Made by a program: the position numbers and the translations under genes
Shown here: in pieces, positions 1 to 8,024 of the stretch
How positions within the stretch are numbered: position 1 is the first letter of the stretch
How the letters are laid out: the number at the start of each line of letters is the position of its first letter
Notes under the pieces: model-generated
Told to the model about the DNA's origin: nothing
Seen by the model: the letters and a program-made list of their open reading frames with translations, nothing else
The model's database searches: none
Source: Acetatifactor sp.
Lineage (GTDB): Bacteria > Bacillota > Clostridia > Lachnospirales > Lachnospiraceae
Assembly: GCA_024693365.1 (NCBI GenBank)
Contig: JAILLF010000003.1
Location: 1-45,179 of the forward strand
Direction of reading: 5' to 3'
Length of the DNA stretch: 45,179 bases

Positions 1-60
1 GGCGCCGGTCTTTGACTTCGTCAAAGATCGGAAGCAAAGCTTCCGACATCGCCGGAGCGA
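1..60. other. Two small dyads upstream of the tRNA pair
   Basis: Two short perfect hairpins are visible: TCTTTGAC/GTCAAAGA around a TTC-like loop near 9-28, and CGGAAGC/GCTTCCG near 29-46. GGCG at the left edge can also pair with CGCC near 51. No gene is seen. It may be the end of an upstream unit or a processing region ahead of the tRNAs; the left edge of the window prevents a decision. Confidence 0.3.
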
Positions 61-69
61 GAAATTAAC

Positions 70-141
70 GGCTCCATGGTCAAGCGGTTAAGACATCGCC
101 CTTTCACGGCGGTAACACGGGTTCGATTCCCGTTGGAGTCA
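70..141 (+). tRNA. tRNA-Glu (anticodon TTC)
   Basis: The 72-base cloverleaf has acceptor arms GGCTCCA and TGGAGTC (one G-U), a T arm with GGTTCGATTCC, and an anticodon loop CTTTCAC giving TTC for glutamate. The discriminator is A and no CCA is encoded. It lies 17 bases before tRNA-Cys, and both are followed by one terminator, so they are probably co-transcribed. Confidence 0.95.
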
Positions 142-158
142 TTTTAAAAAATAATTTT

Positions 159-230
159 GGTGCGATAGCCAAGTGGTAAGGCCCCGGTCTGCAACACCGT
201 TATCCGCCGGTTCAAATCCGGCTCGCACCT
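159..230 (+). tRNA. tRNA-Cys (anticodon GCA)
   Basis: The acceptor arms are GGTGCGA and TCGCACC. The anticodon loop CTGCAAC reads GCA. The discriminator base is T (U73), the cysteine identity base, and the T loop carries GGTTCAAATCC. No CCA is encoded. It follows tRNA-Glu and is directly followed by a terminator. Confidence 0.95.
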
Positions 231-232
231 CT

Positions 233-270
233 AAAAAGTCCTGGAATCGATGATTCTAAGGACTTTTTTT
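233..270 (+). terminator. Rho-independent terminator of the tRNA unit
   Basis: AAAAAGTCCT pairs with AGGACTTTTT, and inside it GAATC pairs with GATTC, followed by a run of seven T. Nearly the same element recurs at 3785-3821 and a relative occurs at 8352-8386. Confidence 0.9.
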
Positions 271-317
271 GACGGCACCGTTAATAAATTTGAATACTAT
301 ATGAAGGTGAGCAGCAT

Positions 318-1145
318 ATGATACAGGATATTTTTCCCAGCAAACTAAAAAATGAATACGAAAGCGTTGAAGTTGCGGAATCGGATAACTTGTTTATCTT
401 TAATGAGGAAGGAAAGGTCCTTTTGGGTAGTAGGGGAGAAAGTGTTGTATTTCCTGTCGAAAGAGAAGTAAAACATGATTCCGCAATTTATCTTTTTTCC
501 GTTGATGACGACAGGTATTTCCTCGGGTTTGGAAACATAGAGTTTCAGAAAGACGGCTTTACTTATTTTAGCATTCGTGAGGTGAGAGATCGTTTTACGG
601 GAAAAGAGGTATACGCAGTTTTCACGGCATATCATCTTTGGAAGTGGTATTCTGATAACTTGTTTTGTGGCAAATGTACGGAAAGACTTATGCCGGATCA
701 GAAGGAAAGAGCGCTCAGATGTCCCAAATGCGGCAACGTGATCTATCCCAGGATCAACCCTGCCGTCATTGTAGGCGTGACAAAAGGGGATGAGCTGCTC
801 ATTACCAGGTATAGAACCGGATATGGCAACAATGCCTTGGTGGCCGGTTTCACGGAGATCGGAGAGACTCTTGAAGAAACCGTCGCCAGGGAAGTCATGG
901 AAGAGACTGGCATAAAGGTAAAAAACATACGATATTACAAATCACAGCCTTGGGGAATGGCACAGGACATTCTCGTTGGATTTTATTGTGAGGCAGATGG
1001 AAACGATCAGATCAGGATGGATGAAAATGAACTGAAATATGCTGAGTGGGTGAAGCGCGAGGACATTGTATTACAGCCCAACAATCTGAGCCTGACAAAT
1101 GAGATGATGCGAACGTTCAAGGAAGGCAAAGCAGGAAACACATAA
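318..1145 (+). CDS. nudC: NAD+ diphosphatase (NudC-type Nudix hydrolase)
   Basis: This cytosolic enzyme family hydrolyses NADH/NAD+ to NMN(H) and AMP, and members can remove NAD caps from RNA. The 275-residue protein has an N-terminal domain (about 1-110), a four-cysteine zinc ribbon (C117, C120, C135, C138), then a Nudix fold. The Nudix box runs from G177 to I199 with all catalytic acidic residues (E183, R191-E192, E195-E196), followed by the NudC signature SQPW at 209-212. Family members are usually 250-315 residues. ATG 318 is preceded by AAGGTGAG. A poor promoter (TTGACG 269, TACTAT 305) overlaps the tRNA terminator tail. The phosphatase gene follows 43 bases on and may share its mRNA. 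The full NudC signature makes a generic Nudix assignment unlikely. Confidence 0.93.
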   Translation: MIQDIFPSKLKNEYESVEVAESDNLFIFNEEGKVLLGSRGESVVFPVEREVKHDSAIYLFSVDDDRYFLGFGNIEFQKDGFTYFSIREVRDRFTGKEVYAVFTAYHLWKWYSDNLFCGKCTERLMPDQKERALRCPKCGNVIYPRINPAVIVGVTKGDELLITRYRTGYGNNALVAGFTEIGETLEETVAREVMEETGIKVKNIRYYKSQPWGMAQDILVGFYCEADGNDQIRMDENELKYAEWVKREDIVLQPNNLSLTNEMMRTFKEGKAGNT

Positions 1146-1188
1146 AGAACATGCGTCATCATTTATTTTACGCAGAAGGAGACGGTTT

Positions 1189-1911
1189 ATGGCAACGTTC
1201 GTGATTAGTGACATCCATGGTCAGTATGAGATGTTTGTGGAACTCCTTGAAAAGATCAAGCTGAAAAGCACGGACGTTCTTTACGTTCTTGGGGACGTGC
1301 TTGACCGCGGTCCGCATCCAATCAAAACGCTTAGGTTACTTATGGAAATGCCTAATGCCATATGCATTCTGGGAAATCATGAGCTTATGGCCTTGGAATG
1401 CTTAGAGTTTTTGATGCAGGAAATCACGGATGAATCCATAAAACAATTGGATGAAAAGATACTGGACAATTTGCTTACGTGGCAATTTAACGGGTCGCAA
1501 ACCACCATCGATGAGTTTAGCGATTTGGATTTCGAAGAAAAACAAGAGGTGATCAATTTTATCAAGGACTTCTTGATTTATGAGGAGGTATCGGCAGGAG
1601 ACAAGGAGTATCTCTTGGTTCACGCGGGACTTGGTAATTATTCTCCTGAGAAGGACATGGAAGACTATTCGCTTCACGATTTGATCTGGATGAGAGCTGA
1701 TTATGAAGTAAAGTATTTTGAAGACGTTTACGTAGTCACCGGGCATACGCCAACGCAAACAATTGAAGACAATCCCAGGCCCGGATTTATCTATCGGAAA
1801 AATAATCACGTCGCGATCGACTGCGGAGCAAATTATCCAGGCGGCAGGCTTGCCGCCCTATGTCTGGAAACGGGAGAAGAGTTTTATTCATCTCCAAATG
1901 AAACGGAGTAA
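1189..1911 (+). CDS. Calcineurin-like metallophosphoesterase (Ser/Thr phosphatase or ApaH-like)
   Basis: This is a dinuclear-metal phosphoesterase of the PPP family. Metal and active-site motifs are all present: D8-I-H10-G, G35-D36-V-L-D39-R-G, G62-N63-H64-E65, a later VHAGL and TGHTPT. The length of 240 residues fits bacterial PrpA/PrpE-type phosphatases and is shorter than ApaH. The substrate (phosphoprotein or diadenosine polyphosphate) cannot be told from the sequence. ATG 1189 has AGAAGGAGA upstream. It follows nudC closely; both could act on nucleotide by-products, but that pairing is inference. Confidence 0.88.
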   Translation: MATFVISDIHGQYEMFVELLEKIKLKSTDVLYVLGDVLDRGPHPIKTLRLLMEMPNAICILGNHELMALECLEFLMQEITDESIKQLDEKILDNLLTWQFNGSQTTIDEFSDLDFEEKQEVINFIKDFLIYEEVSAGDKEYLLVHAGLGNYSPEKDMEDYSLHDLIWMRADYEVKYFEDVYVVTGHTPTQTIEDNPRPGFIYRKNNHVAIDCGANYPGGRLAALCLETGEEFYSSPNETE

Positions 1912-1952
1912 GGGCAGCTGAGCGTTTTTATTTAAGAGATTACGAAAAAATA

Positions 1953-1982
1953 TTGTTTTGGTGCGGAACAAAATGATATAAT
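1953..1982 (+). promoter_or_regulatory. Sigma-A promoter for the AIM24 pair
   Basis: TTGTTT at 1953-1958, an 18-base spacer and a perfect TATAAT at 1977-1982, 37 bases before the first AIM24 start. Confidence 0.6.
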
Positions 1983-2018
1983 GTAAAAAAATTGGTCATG
2001 AACCAGAGGAGGTGCATC

Positions 2019-2774
2019 ATGTTTCAATTAAACAATTTTTATGACAACGGCAATATGAAATGTATCAGTGCATTGGGGCAGTATCAGATTTTTGAACATG
2101 AAAAAGATCTTTCCGTATCACCTAGTATGGCGGAGACGGCGTATTTTGCGGCGCAAATGAACGTACGCAGAAGGCAGCTTTTGGTGAACTTAAACGGAAC
2201 GGGCTGTACCGTGCAGGCGGGAGCCATGCAATGGATGCTCGGCAACGTAAACATGACCTCCGGAGTTAAGGGAGTTGGCAATTTTATTGGAAAAGCCATC
2301 GGTTCCGCAGTGACAAAGGAATCCGCAGTGAAGCCGGAATATTCCGGAACAGGTTTATTGATGCTTGAGCCGACGTACAAGCACCTGATCTTTGTGGACG
2401 TAGCCCAGTGGGGAAGCATTGTATTGGATGACGGACTTTTCTTGGCGTGTGACAGTACCTTGACGCAGCAAGTGGTTGCCAGAAGCAATCTTTCTTCCGC
2501 AGTTTTGGGCGGGGAGGGTTTGTTTAATTTATGCCTCACCGGCAGTGGCGTTGCCGTGCTGGAAAGTCCCGTTCCCCAATCAGAGCTTATTGTGTTCCAG
2601 GTACAGGATGACATTGTCAAGATTGACGGTAACATGGCAATTGCCTGGTCCGGAAGCCTTCAATTTACCGTAGAAAAATCAGGGAAGAGTTTATTGGGTT
2701 CGGCAGTCAGCGGAGAAGGACTTGTCAACGTATATCGCGGAACGGGTACCATTTTGATGGCGCCGACGGCATAA
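2019..2774 (+). CDS. AIM24 family protein, copy 1
   Basis: The 251-residue protein belongs to the AIM24 / TIGR00266 family of beta-rich proteins related to tubby-like folds; the bacterial role is not established. Recognisable features are a central QAGAMQWM segment, a LEPTYKH segment and the C-terminal GEGLVNVYRGTG segment. The start is ATG 2019, chosen because GAGGAGGTG lies 6-14 bases upstream; upstream in-frame codons lack this. No signal peptide or membrane span is seen. It is followed after 75 bases by a paralogue with the same block order, and both end before a double terminator. Confidence 0.85.
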   Translation: MFQLNNFYDNGNMKCISALGQYQIFEHEKDLSVSPSMAETAYFAAQMNVRRRQLLVNLNGTGCTVQAGAMQWMLGNVNMTSGVKGVGNFIGKAIGSAVTKESAVKPEYSGTGLLMLEPTYKHLIFVDVAQWGSIVLDDGLFLACDSTLTQQVVARSNLSSAVLGGEGLFNLCLTGSGVAVLESPVPQSELIVFQVQDDIVKIDGNMAIAWSGSLQFTVEKSGKSLLGSAVSGEGLVNVYRGTGTILMAPTA

Positions 2775-2849
2775 GCGAAATGAAATGAGGCAAACGCCGA
2801 GTGGAATGGAGCAATGTATCGCGAAGCGATTTTTATTAAGGAGGACAAT

Positions 2850-3737
2850 ATGGTACAGCAAAATCTATTGAACACGTCCAACGTGGAAGTGATCGCCTCC
2901 ATGGGCGGCATGACGGTTCTGCAGCATAAGATGGATTTGAGTACGTCTCCCCTGACGTCTAGGATGGAGTATTACAGCGCGCAGATGAAGGTTCAGAAAA
3001 AGCAGGTTCTTCTGGCACTGAACGGAAATTCCTATTGCATTCAGGCAGGAGCCATGCAATGGATGAGCGGTCAGGTATCCATGGAGAGCGGCGTGAAGGG
3101 CGTCGGAGGTTTTCTTGGCAAGGCCGTTGCGTCAGCAGTAACGAAGGAATCCGTAGCGAAACCGATCTATACGGGATATGGAGAAATGATGCTGGAGCCC
3201 ACCTATCGTCACATTATATTGACGAACGTGGAGGACTGGGGAGGCCAGATCGTATTGGATGACGGTTTATTCCTGGCATGTGACGGAACGCTGCAGCAGA
3301 AAGTGGTTGCAAGAAGCAACTTATCCAGTGCGGTTTTGGGCAAGGAAGGCTTGTTCAATCTCAGCATTGTCGGAAAAGGCGTTTTGGCAATCGAAAGTAT
3401 CGTGCCGAGAGAGGAATTGATCGAAATCGTGCTTCAGGATGACGTCATGAAGATTGACGGCAACATGGCAGTTGCATGGTCGGGCAGCCTTAGCTTTACG
3501 GTTGAAAAATCGGGAAAGAGTCTGCTGGGTTCCGCAGTCAGCGGAGAGGGTCTTGTCAACGTATATCGCGGTACCGGCAGAATTTGGATGGCACCCGTAC
3601 TGTATGGCGGCTATAGTGCAGGCGAGACGGTGAGCACGGAGACGGCGGCAAACGGACAAACCGGCACGAAGATGGCAAAGGTGGACGTTGGAAATGCAGT
3701 GGACGCCGTTTCCAGCGTGCTAAAAATGTTTAAGTAA
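2850..3737 (+). CDS. AIM24 family protein, copy 2
   Basis: A 295-residue paralogue of the preceding gene, with matching QAGAMQWM, LEPTYRH, ARSNLSSAVLG and GEGLVNVYRGTG blocks and clear nucleotide similarity in the last third. It differs by a C-terminal extension of about 40 residues rich in Gly, Thr, Ala and Val, ending in a short amphipathic stretch (VDAVSSVLKMF). ATG 2850 has AAGGAGGAC immediately upstream. The two genes form an operon with a 75-base gap. Function is unknown; the tandem arrangement suggests a hetero-oligomer or specialised duplicates (inference). Confidence 0.85.
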   Translation: MVQQNLLNTSNVEVIASMGGMTVLQHKMDLSTSPLTSRMEYYSAQMKVQKKQVLLALNGNSYCIQAGAMQWMSGQVSMESGVKGVGGFLGKAVASAVTKESVAKPIYTGYGEMMLEPTYRHIILTNVEDWGGQIVLDDGLFLACDGTLQQKVVARSNLSSAVLGKEGLFNLSIVGKGVLAIESIVPREELIEIVLQDDVMKIDGNMAVAWSGSLSFTVEKSGKSLLGSAVSGEGLVNVYRGTGRIWMAPVLYGGYSAGETVSTETAANGQTGTKMAKVDVGNAVDAVSSVLKMFK

Positions 3738-3755
3738 AAATATTCTGCAGACCTT

Positions 3756-3784
3756 CGGATTCGTCACGCAAATCCGTACTTTTT
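3756..3784 (+). terminator. First terminator after the AIM24 pair
   Basis: CGGATT pairs with AATCCG around a nine-base loop, followed by TACTTTTT. Confidence 0.55.
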
Positions 3785-3821
3785 AAAAAGTCCTGGAATC
3801 ATTGATTCTAAGGACTTTTTT
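3785..3821 (+). terminator. Second terminator after the AIM24 pair
   Basis: AAAAAGTCCT/AGGACTTTTT with the inner GAATC/GATTC stem. It matches the tRNA terminator at 233-270 except for the loop and T run, so two unrelated units end in copies of the same element. Confidence 0.85.
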
Positions 3822-3892
3822 ATTATGAGGTTTTATGTTAAAGTAGAATTAATCATAAGGCACGTGGTTTTCGGAACAAGAAGCTTGGGGAG

Positions 3893-5173
3893 GTGGGGCG
3901 TATCAATCAGGAAGTATTTCACGTCATTGATCTGGTTATGCAGGCCGTCTATCTTCCTGCCCATTTATGGTTCATTCTCAGATTGATCAAATGGCGCACG
4001 CCGTCCCCCGTGTCCAGGTGGTTCATTGTTCTGGTATTTGGCTTGTGGGGGATCGTGCTGGGCGGTTTTACGGAAACTATTTTGAGTTTGTTCTGGAAGA
4101 ATAATGCCATTTACGCTTTTGGCGTCTACTACCAGCTGACGTCAACCATGCTGGCTACCATGGCGTTTTTGATTTGGAATCTGTACGTTGCGGGCAACGT
4201 GAGAGTTGTGGAAAACAGGGCATTCAGAACGTGTGTCTACGCGCTTTCCCTTGCCGTGGCCGTCATCATCTGTACGGATCCGTTACATCATTTGTTTTAT
4301 GAAAAGCTGATTCTTGACGAACCCGTGATCCACGGAAAAGTGTTTGCCCCCTGCGTGCTGATCGTGTATGGAATGCTTTTGGCCGGATGGATCATTTCCT
4401 TGGTCCATATAGTGAAGTTTGGGGAGGACAAGTTAAAAAGAATTCTTGTTTTTTCCATGTATCCCCTGCTCCCCGGCATTACCAATCTGATCCGATCCCT
4501 GACGGGCTTTACCCTGATCGACTTAAATCCTTTAGTTATGACAATATGCATTGCCTGCCTTTATTTTATGGTATTTAAGAACCATTACGTCAGCATTCTG
4601 CCGGCATCGATGGAACAGACGTTGGAGCAGACGGGGAATATTCTCTTTACGTATAGTCCGGAAAAGGGGACGATTGGATATTCCAACAGGGCAGCAAAGG
4701 AACGGTATTCACAGGCAATCAGTGAGATCGTTTCCAAGCTGGATAAGGACAGCAGCCAATTTGCGGGCAAATATGACGGGAAATACCTGAAGGGCAGCGT
4801 TTCGACAGTGGAAAATGAACTGCTGGTCACCGCTACGGACGTCAGTGAGATAAAAAAACAGCAGGAATCCTTGCTTTCCCAAATTCGGGAGAGCACGGAG
4901 CTTCTGAAGGAACTGGAAGAGAAGAAACGTAACATTGACGCATATCTGGATTTTTTGTATGAGATCCCGAATCTGAAGGAGAAGTGGGAGAGATTTTCGG
5001 CAGCGCAGGAGCAATCGAAGGAAGCATTTACAAAAATGGAAGAGAATCTGCGGCGCACGCTGGAACAGGGTACCGACCCGAAAGACTTGCTAAATGAGAA
5101 TCTTCTGATTTCCGAAAAAACGATCCGGAGCATTCGGGAGGCAGTGGCACTGCTAAAGGAGGATGCGCGATGA
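3893..5173 (+). CDS. Membrane sensor protein of a split histidine kinase
   Basis: The 426-residue protein has about seven hydrophobic spans in residues 1-225, resembling the N-terminal 7TM module of histidine kinases. A PAS-like region follows (about 240-325, ending in TATDVSEIKKQQ), then a long charged coiled coil to the C-terminus. No DHp histidine motif and no ATPase domain are present. Those are supplied by the next gene, whose ATG overlaps this stop (5170-5173), which implies coupled translation. The start is uncertain: GTG 3893 sits inside the best Shine-Dalgarno-like stretch, and ATG 3938 is an alternative that would trim 15 residues. It probably signals to the kinase by forming a complex (inference). 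Confidence 0.8.
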   Translation: MGRINQEVFHVIDLVMQAVYLPAHLWFILRLIKWRTPSPVSRWFIVLVFGLWGIVLGGFTETILSLFWKNNAIYAFGVYYQLTSTMLATMAFLIWNLYVAGNVRVVENRAFRTCVYALSLAVAVIICTDPLHHLFYEKLILDEPVIHGKVFAPCVLIVYGMLLAGWIISLVHIVKFGEDKLKRILVFSMYPLLPGITNLIRSLTGFTLIDLNPLVMTICIACLYFMVFKNHYVSILPASMEQTLEQTGNILFTYSPEKGTIGYSNRAAKERYSQAISEIVSKLDKDSSQFAGKYDGKYLKGSVSTVENELLVTATDVSEIKKQQESLLSQIRESTELLKELEEKKRNIDAYLDFLYEIPNLKEKWERFSAAQEQSKEAFTKMEENLRRTLEQGTDPKDLLNENLLISEKTIRSIREAVALLKEDAR

Positions 5174-6126
5174 TGAATTTGGACGTCCTTTTCAGGCAGA
5201 TGCCCGACACGGCAGTCATAACGGATGCGTACGGGTACGTGCTTGACTTTAACAGAAATGACAAGGTGGAGGGCCTAAAGAAAGGCATTCGCCTTACAAA
5301 ACTGATCCCTGACGTGTTTAACCAAAAGGAGGGAAACGTGGAGATCGGTGAATACGTTTACAGCCGCGTTATTTCTCCGGTAAGCAGTGGAAATCACGTC
5401 ATTGGATACACGGTAATCTTTACTGACGTCACGGAGGAAGTTATCCTGGAGCGTCAAAATGAGGACCGGGGAAGGGAGCTTCGCGCACTGGCGCGGGCAA
5501 AGAGTGATGCGAACAGGAAGCTGGCGGAGTATGCCATGGAAGTAAAGAACCTTTCTGATTACGCGGAACAGCTCCGCATAGCCAGATCGATCCATGATGA
5601 TTCCGGACATGCCGTGACGGAAATCCATACGATTTGTCAGATGTGCCTTCAGCTGATGGACAAGGACATTCAGGCATACAGAGAGCTGATCGGAGAAGGC
5701 ATTAAGATTTGCAAGAAGGCTTCGAACGGAGGGGAAGAGGAGAATTATTCCTCCCTGAAGGAGCTTGCGGAAACCTTCTTCCGGCGCGGTTCCATCGAGA
5801 ATCAGGTTGTATCCGAAGGCGGGGAGCCGGCCTTTATGAGGGAGAAATATGAGACGGTTTCGAGGATCCTGAAGGAAGCCTATCACAATACCATGGAGCA
5901 TTCCCTTGGAGATGCCATGGAAGTGCGTCTGACAGGGAACGAAGATAGCTTTACGCTAATGATCAGGGATAACGGAAGCTTCCGGGGCCCGCTGGAGAAA
6001 GGGTTTGGATTGATGACCATGGAGGAATACGTAAGGGCTTCGGGCGGGCAGGTCCAATTCCTTACGGAAGAGGGCAAGGGCTTTGGGATTGTCGTGACTT
6101 GGAGGGAACATGAAGGAGAAGATTAA
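5170..6126 (+). CDS. Cytoplasmic PAS sensor histidine kinase
   Basis: The 318-residue kinase has no membrane span. Residues 1-95 form a PAS-type domain (ITDAYGYVLDFN, then IGYTVIFTDVTEE), residues 95-140 a coiled linker, and the phosphoacceptor region has IARSIHDDSGHAVTEI with H142, close to the HisKA_3 pattern of NarL/DesK kinases. The HATPase domain shows the N box (N240 in EAYHNTMEHS), the G1 box RDNGS at 266-270 and G2 GFGLMTM at 279-285. AAGGAGG lies seven bases before ATG 5170; ATG 5173 is equally possible. It overlaps the sensor gene by four bases and the regulator by 17, so the three form one translationally coupled operon. Confidence 0.88.
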   Translation: MMNLDVLFRQMPDTAVITDAYGYVLDFNRNDKVEGLKKGIRLTKLIPDVFNQKEGNVEIGEYVYSRVISPVSSGNHVIGYTVIFTDVTEEVILERQNEDRGRELRALARAKSDANRKLAEYAMEVKNLSDYAEQLRIARSIHDDSGHAVTEIHTICQMCLQLMDKDIQAYRELIGEGIKICKKASNGGEEENYSSLKELAETFFRRGSIENQVVSEGGEPAFMREKYETVSRILKEAYHNTMEHSLGDAMEVRLTGNEDSFTLMIRDNGSFRGPLEKGFGLMTMEEYVRASGGQVQFLTEEGKGFGIVVTWREHEGED

Positions 6127-6745
6127 GGTAATTCTGGCGGATGATCATAAGCTATTGCTGGCAGGACTGAACATGCAGATCGCGTCCTGGGAAGAGTTTG
6201 AGGTGATCGCGACCTGCGTGAATGGGAAGGAAACCATTGAAGCGTGCGACAGGAGCCTGCCCGACGTCATTTTGATGGACATGCAGATGCCCATCCTTAC
6301 CGGCGTGGAAGCGACCAGGATCATCAAGGAAAAGCATCCTGAGGTGAAGATCGTGGCGCTCACGACGTTTGATGATCATGAGACCGTTGAGAATGCCTTA
6401 AATGCCGGGTGCGACGGGTTCCTTTTGAAGGTATCGGATCCGGAACAGCTCCGGTCTTCCCTGCACTCCGTCATGGATGGTGTGAGCGTCATGGATGCCG
6501 AGGCCATGAAGCATTTCCGGCAAAAGGCGGAATCCCCCGGGGTGGGAGAATTTAATGAGAGGGAATTGACTGTCCTAAAGCTAGTTTGCAAGGGATATAC
6601 CAACAAGGAAATTGCCGGAGTTTTGTCCCTCCAGCCCGGGACGGTGAAGAATATCGTGTCCATGCTGCTCAGCAAAACCTTCTGCGTCAGCCGGGCCGAC
6701 CTGACGAGATACGCGTACAAAAACAATCTTGTGGACGAAGAGTAG
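6110..6745 (+). CDS. NarL/LuxR-family response regulator
   Basis: The 211-residue protein has an N-terminal receiver (D11, D12, phosphoacceptor D57 in ILMDMQMP, VALTTFDD and the conserved FLLKVSDP lysine) and a C-terminal LuxR-type HTH (from FNERELTVLKLV to about residue 205). The HTH recognition region reads TVKNIVSMLLSKTF, slightly divergent from the usual TVKNHVSNILSKL. ATG 6110 has GGAGGGA upstream and lies inside the end of the kinase gene. It is the cognate output of the sensor/kinase pair by position. A terminator follows. Targets are unknown; the downstream lipoprotein unit is a candidate by proximity only. Confidence 0.92.
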   Translation: MKEKIKVILADDHKLLLAGLNMQIASWEEFEVIATCVNGKETIEACDRSLPDVILMDMQMPILTGVEATRIIKEKHPEVKIVALTTFDDHETVENALNAGCDGFLLKVSDPEQLRSSLHSVMDGVSVMDAEAMKHFRQKAESPGVGEFNERELTVLKLVCKGYTNKEIAGVLSLQPGTVKNIVSMLLSKTFCVSRADLTRYAYKNNLVDEE

Positions 6746-6787
6746 AATTCGGAGCCTTATTCGCAGGAAGAGGCTCGTAAGAGAAAG

Positions 6788-6826
6788 ATAGTGCCAAATG
6801 GAATGACCATTGGCACTATTTTTTTT
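6788..6826 (+). terminator. Terminator after the two-component operon
   Basis: GTGCCAAATGG pairs with CCATTGGCAC (one bulge) around a short loop, followed by eight T. Confidence 0.85.
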
Positions 6827-6878
6827 ACGCGGTTTGTGGGATGATGGTAACGTAAAGGAACTGGGAAAGGGGGACAAC

Positions 6879-7130
6879 ATGTTTTTTTTCTCAAATCTTT
6901 TTGAAAACAAGGCGGTAAGGATGAACAGGGCGGGGGCGGTGAATGCCAGCGGTGCGCAGAAAAAAGCGGAGGGGCTTTTGAATGCCGGTAGCGCACAGAA
7001 GAAAACGGAAAGACAGAGGAATGTCTATGCCGAGTTGGAAAAAGCGGCAAATGCCTATGCTGAGCAACTGGAAAGAGCAACCAGGGAACTGGGATACAAC
7101 CTTAAGGATTATGAGGGAATCAAAAATTAA
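6879..7130 (+). CDS. Small Ala/Lys-rich helical protein of unknown function
   Basis: An 83-residue protein I do not recognise. It starts at ATG 6879 behind AAAGGGGGA; the longer reading frame from 6810 begins inside the terminator and is unlikely. After MFFFSNLFENK there are two imperfect copies of a roughly 18-residue block (AGAVNASGAQKKAEG, then NAGSAQKKTERQ), then a predicted amphipathic helix rich in Glu, Ala and Arg, ending in DYEGIKN. There is no signal peptide. It lies 30 bases before the lipoprotein gene and probably shares its mRNA. Confidence 0.6.
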   Translation: MFFFSNLFENKAVRMNRAGAVNASGAQKKAEGLLNAGSAQKKTERQRNVYAELEKAANAYAEQLERATRELGYNLKDYEGIKN

Positions 7131-7160
7131 TCGCCAAGGCGAGAACAAGGGAGGAATTTG

Positions 7161-7883
7161 ATGATGAGAAAGAGTAAAATGGTATGTGGGCTTGTGGCAA
7201 TTGCCATGACACTGTGCCTAGCGGCATGCGGAAAGGCGGAGCCGGGAAATTCCGGAAATTCCGGCAATCAGGGCGGGAGCAGTTCTAACGTGGCCAGCTC
7301 CGACAGCGGGCAGTCAGGGAATTCGCAGGGTAGTCAGGGAAATCCGTCCGGTGTGACCGCAAAGGACAGCATGCTCCCGGGAAAGCTCCATTTTATAGAG
7401 CTTGAAGACAGGGATCCGTCCATTCTGCGCGGCGTGCGTATCACGGGAAATGTCTGTGGCAGCACAGAGTTCAATTATTCCAAGGAGAAAGGGAGCGACG
7501 GAATCCGCTGTATCTTTCAATTAAATGAATGGGTAGAGTTTTATCCGGATACGGACGCAAAGTACGGCCTTAGGGTTTGGGTTCTGAAACATCGTGAGGA
7601 TCAGAGCTCCTACGAGACGACGCAGTTCTCGGATCTGATGCCTGACTTTGTGAATTACTGTGACCTGCATTATCCCGAAGATGAGGAGAATCCTGAGGAA
7701 TACCAATGGGGAAGTTTTTACCTTAATCCCGCAGACTGTCAGCCGGGTTACTATGATTTTGTCTATGTTTACGAGGGCAAGGCCATTGCCAAAATGCTTA
7801 CTTATTTTTATGCTGATGGGGAGATTCAAGAAAAGAGCGACGAAGAACTGGAGAAGCTGATGAGCGGCCTTGCCGCGGATTGA
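7161..7883 (+). CDS. Putative secreted lipoprotein
   Basis: The 240-residue precursor has a basic N-terminus (MRKSK), a hydrophobic core and a lipobox LAAC, so it should be lipidated by Lgt and held on the outer face of the membrane. The next 40 residues are a Gly/Ser/Asn low-complexity linker (repeats of GNS and SQG). The rest is a compact acidic domain of about 170 residues with Trp and Tyr clusters, which I do not recognise. ATG 7161 follows AAGGGAGG by seven bases; ATG 7164 is also possible. A strong terminator ends the unit. Confidence 0.8.
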   Translation: MMRKSKMVCGLVAIAMTLCLAACGKAEPGNSGNSGNQGGSSSNVASSDSGQSGNSQGSQGNPSGVTAKDSMLPGKLHFIELEDRDPSILRGVRITGNVCGSTEFNYSKEKGSDGIRCIFQLNEWVEFYPDTDAKYGLRVWVLKHREDQSSYETTQFSDLMPDFVNYCDLHYPEDEENPEEYQWGSFYLNPADCQPGYYDFVYVYEGKAIAKMLTYFYADGEIQEKSDEELEKLMSGLAAD

Positions 7884-7908
7884 TTGTATTGATCGATTAC
7901 GTTGAGAG

Positions 7909-7944
7909 GAGCTTGAAAACGACGTGTTTTCGAGCTCTTTTTTT
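7909..7944 (+). terminator. Terminator after the lipoprotein gene
   Basis: GAGCTTGAAAAC pairs with GTTTTCGAGCTC (one G-U), loop GACGT, followed by seven T. Confidence 0.9.
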
Positions 7945-8024
7945 CTATTACGCAACAGCCAAGGTGCTGTTGGATCTCTGGGGCACGATGCGGTGCCTTA
8001 ATATGCGGGATTTAGAGCTTTTTC

